Shown piece after piece: positions 6,213 to 7,320 of a DNA stretch of 7,320 nucleotides (its first letter is position 1; the number at the start of each line of letters is the position of its first letter). The notes beneath the pieces are model-generated. The model saw only the letters and a list, made by a program, of their open reading frames with translations. It did no database searches and was not told the DNA's origin. This DNA is from Akkermansiaceae bacterium. GTDB lineage: Bacteria; Verrucomicrobiota; Verrucomicrobiia; Verrucomicrobiales; Akkermansiaceae. The stretch is from contig JALZWJ010000384.1 of NCBI GenBank assembly GCA_023300065.1, forward strand, positions 1 through 7,320. The letters run 5' to 3'. Made by a program: the position numbers and the translations under genes.

Positions 6213-7058
6213 ATGGAAAAGTTACATCATTTACTAACCGTTACAGCCATTAGTGGCCTCATCGCGGCCGCAGCCCCTCTTGCTCAAGGCGCAGTCACTT
6301 GGACAGCTGGAGCCCCAGGAGGGACATCCGGTGGCGCTCTAGATTTCGATCAAACTTTGATCCTTGATACCGGAGTGGCAACATCAAGCATCTACGGAGC
6401 TGGCGGCACCGGAACTGGAGATTACACAGTTTCAGCGTGGATTAATCCCGATAACGTCGCTACCGAATCGTGGTTTGCAGGCACTACAAATGAAGCTCTC
6501 CACCTTGGGATTCTAGACGGTAGTGCTCTGCGTCAAGGTCACTGGGGCAATGACAGTAGCGGCACAACGGCCCTTGTCGTCGGCGATTGGGTTCACACAA
6601 CGTTTGCTTACGAGGCGGGAACAATATCGATCTACGTCAACGGTGTGCTTGACGCTGCCAATGTAGTAGGTGCCCCAAACAACACGAACGGTAACCTCGT
6701 TATTGGTGGGCGCATCCGTAATGCTACAGAAGGACCCTCTAATAACCCTGCAACTTCAGTCCCTGCAGGTTCCGGTCTCAACCGTCAACCGTTTGACGGA
6801 CAAATTGATGACTTTGCGGTCTGGGATTCCGCTCTTACCGCCGCTGAGGTTGCCGATTTGTTCAACGGCACTCAGAGTGCTGTAGATCTCGGGGCTAACG
6901 CCTACTATGATTTCGAAGATGCTCAGACTGGAACAACCGCTGCGGTTCAGGGTGCACTTGGTGGAAGTCTTAGTGGTATCACGGCCGTTCCAGAGCCTTC
7001 TTCTCTCAGCCTAGTCCTCTTGGGTGCACTTGGTTTGGTCCGCCGCAAGCGTGCCTAA
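6213..7058 (+). CDS. LamG-like (concanavalin A fold) PEP-CTERM surface protein
   Basis: 281 residues. MEKLHHLLTVTAISGLIAAA and the AQG-AVT site (cleavage after about residue 26) form a Sec signal peptide. Residues about 40-220 are a LamG_3-type jellyroll: YTVSAWINP at 71-79, GDWVHTTFAYEAGTISIYVNG region at 124-144, and the closing FDGQIDDFAVWDSALT from 194 with a Leu-Phe-Asn-Gly end near 219. The C-terminus is a PEP-CTERM sorting signal: VPEP at 259-262, hydrophobic stretch LSLVLLGALGLV, then RRKRA. In this system an exosortase processes the tail and the protein goes to the cell surface or matrix; the exosortase is not in the window. LamG folds often bind sugars or proteins, but no ligand can be read here. 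The protein is rich in Gly, Ala, Ser and Thr and poor in Lys, as expected of an extracellular protein. It seems to be transcribed alone: TATAAT upstream, strong terminator downstream. Confidence 0.9.
   Translation: MEKLHHLLTVTAISGLIAAAAPLAQGAVTWTAGAPGGTSGGALDFDQTLILDTGVATSSIYGAGGTGTGDYTVSAWINPDNVATESWFAGTTNEALHLGILDGSALRQGHWGNDSSGTTALVVGDWVHTTFAYEAGTISIYVNGVLDAANVVGAPNNTNGNLVIGGRIRNATEGPSNNPATSVPAGSGLNRQPFDGQIDDFAVWDSALTAAEVADLFNGTQSAVDLGANAYYDFEDAQTGTTAAVQGALGGSLSGITAVPEPSSLSLVLLGALGLVRRKRA
6987..7055 (+). other. PEP-CTERM sorting signal
   Basis: Codons 259-281: VPEPSS, then a 12-residue hydrophobic segment (LSLVLLGALGLV), then RRKRA at the very end of the protein. This order of PEP motif, membrane stretch and basic tail is the standard recognition signal of exosortases. 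Confidence 0.9.
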
Positions 7059-7086
7059 ATCGAAATCTATTAATTGATTAATTTTA

Positions 7087-7115
7087 AGGGGCCATCTTTC
7101 GAGATGGCCCTTTTT
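7087..7115 (+). terminator. Strong intrinsic terminator after the LamG gene
   Basis: GGGCCATCT (7089-7097) pairs perfectly with AGATGGCCC (7102-7110) around a TTCG tetraloop (7098-7101), and TTTTT follows at 7111-7115. AAG just before the stem can pair further with the first T residues. It lies 30 bases after the stop codon and should end transcription efficiently. Confidence 0.95.
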
Positions 7116-7237
7116 ACGTGCAATACAGCCATCTCCTACGTAAATAGAAAACACTCTACAGAATGGACTCGCACGGACAAGAGCCATTCCCGCACAAAAA
7201 CTTTCTCGACACTTTGATGAGCCATAAAAAGATTACC
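7116..7237 (+). other. Intergenic region before the lipoprotein gene
   Basis: About 120 bases between the terminator and the next start. It presumably holds the promoter of the next gene, but no convincing -35/-10 pair stands out. CGACACTTTGATG at 7207-7219 recurs almost exactly at 7269-7282 within the next gene. Confidence 0.4.
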
Positions 7238-7320
7238 ATGAACTCATTTCGTTCTCTGATTAATCTTCCGACACTTTTGATGGTAACCCTACCATTGATC
7301 GCTTGCCGCTCGGAAACCAA
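7238..7320 (+). CDS. Start of a predicted lipoprotein gene (3' end outside window)
   Basis: Only the first 27 codons are visible. MNSFRSL is followed by a hydrophobic core and LPLIAC, a good lipobox with the lipidated Cys at residue 23, then RSET. This is a signal peptidase II type lipoprotein signal, so the product should be membrane-anchored outside the cytoplasm. Nothing of the mature domain can be seen, so its function is unknown. Two further in-frame ATGs lie upstream, at 7217 (adds MSHKKIT) and 7163. The start at 7238 gives the usual signal length; 7217 is also possible because it adds two lysines to the n-region, while 7163 would put the Cys at residue 48, too far in. AAAAAG a few bases upstream of 7238 is a poor ribosome-binding match. 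Confidence 0.65.
   Translation, partial: MNSFRSLINLPTLLMVTLPLIACRSET

Noticed and set aside
1..7320. CRISPR array, tRNA/rRNA gene, insertion sequence or integrase site
   Set aside because: I saw no regularly spaced repeats, no transposase-like protein, no terminal inverted repeats and no RNA gene pattern on either strand.

Overview
The window looks like chromosomal DNA of a free-living, probably marine or aquatic, member of the Verrucomicrobia within the PVC group (Planctomycetes is the main alternative). Two things point there. First, there is a Planctomycete-cytochrome-C/DUF1587/DUF1595/DUF1592/DUF1588/DUF1585 protein followed directly by a DUF1552 (HXXSHH) protein, a pair typical of Verrucomicrobia and Planctomycetes. 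Second, there is a LamG protein with a PEP-CTERM tail of the verrucomicrobial style (VPEPSS, hydrophobic stretch, RRKRA). No RNA gene, insertion sequence, integrase or CRISPR array is visible. All genes are on the + strand.

Layout. Positions 1-2160 hold the 3' part of a membrane-anchored di-haem c-type cytochrome-like protein; its frame is open at the left edge, so the true start lies outside the window. It overlaps by one base (TAATG) the Tat-exported DUF1552 protein at 2160-3461, so the two probably form a translationally coupled unit. After a 134-base gap comes a 789-residue secreted protein (3596-5965) that I cannot name. It looks like a beta-propeller, and its C-terminal half repeats the architecture of residues about 264-490. 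Its base composition is much more GC- and C-rich than its neighbours. A 247-base gap holds a T-run, three CTTAAG hexamers and a perfect TATAAT box. It leads to a LamG/PEP-CTERM surface protein (6213-7058), which is followed by a very clean intrinsic terminator (7089-7115). The right edge cuts the start of a lipoprotein gene (from about 7238).

How the genes may work together. All five visible products carry export signals, of four or five different kinds: a membrane anchor, a Tat signal, two plain Sec signals (one combined with a PEP-CTERM sorting tail) and a lipobox. The region therefore encodes envelope or extracellular functions. The cytochrome-like/DUF1552 pair probably acts together on the outer face of the inner membrane in a redox-linked role that has not been established. 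The propeller and LamG proteins could bind or process glycans, but that is inference. The terminator and the base-composition breaks suggest at least three separate transcription units rather than one operon.

The best candidates for something undescribed are the duplicated propeller-like protein and the unseen N-terminal part of the cytochrome-like protein ahead of its membrane helix.
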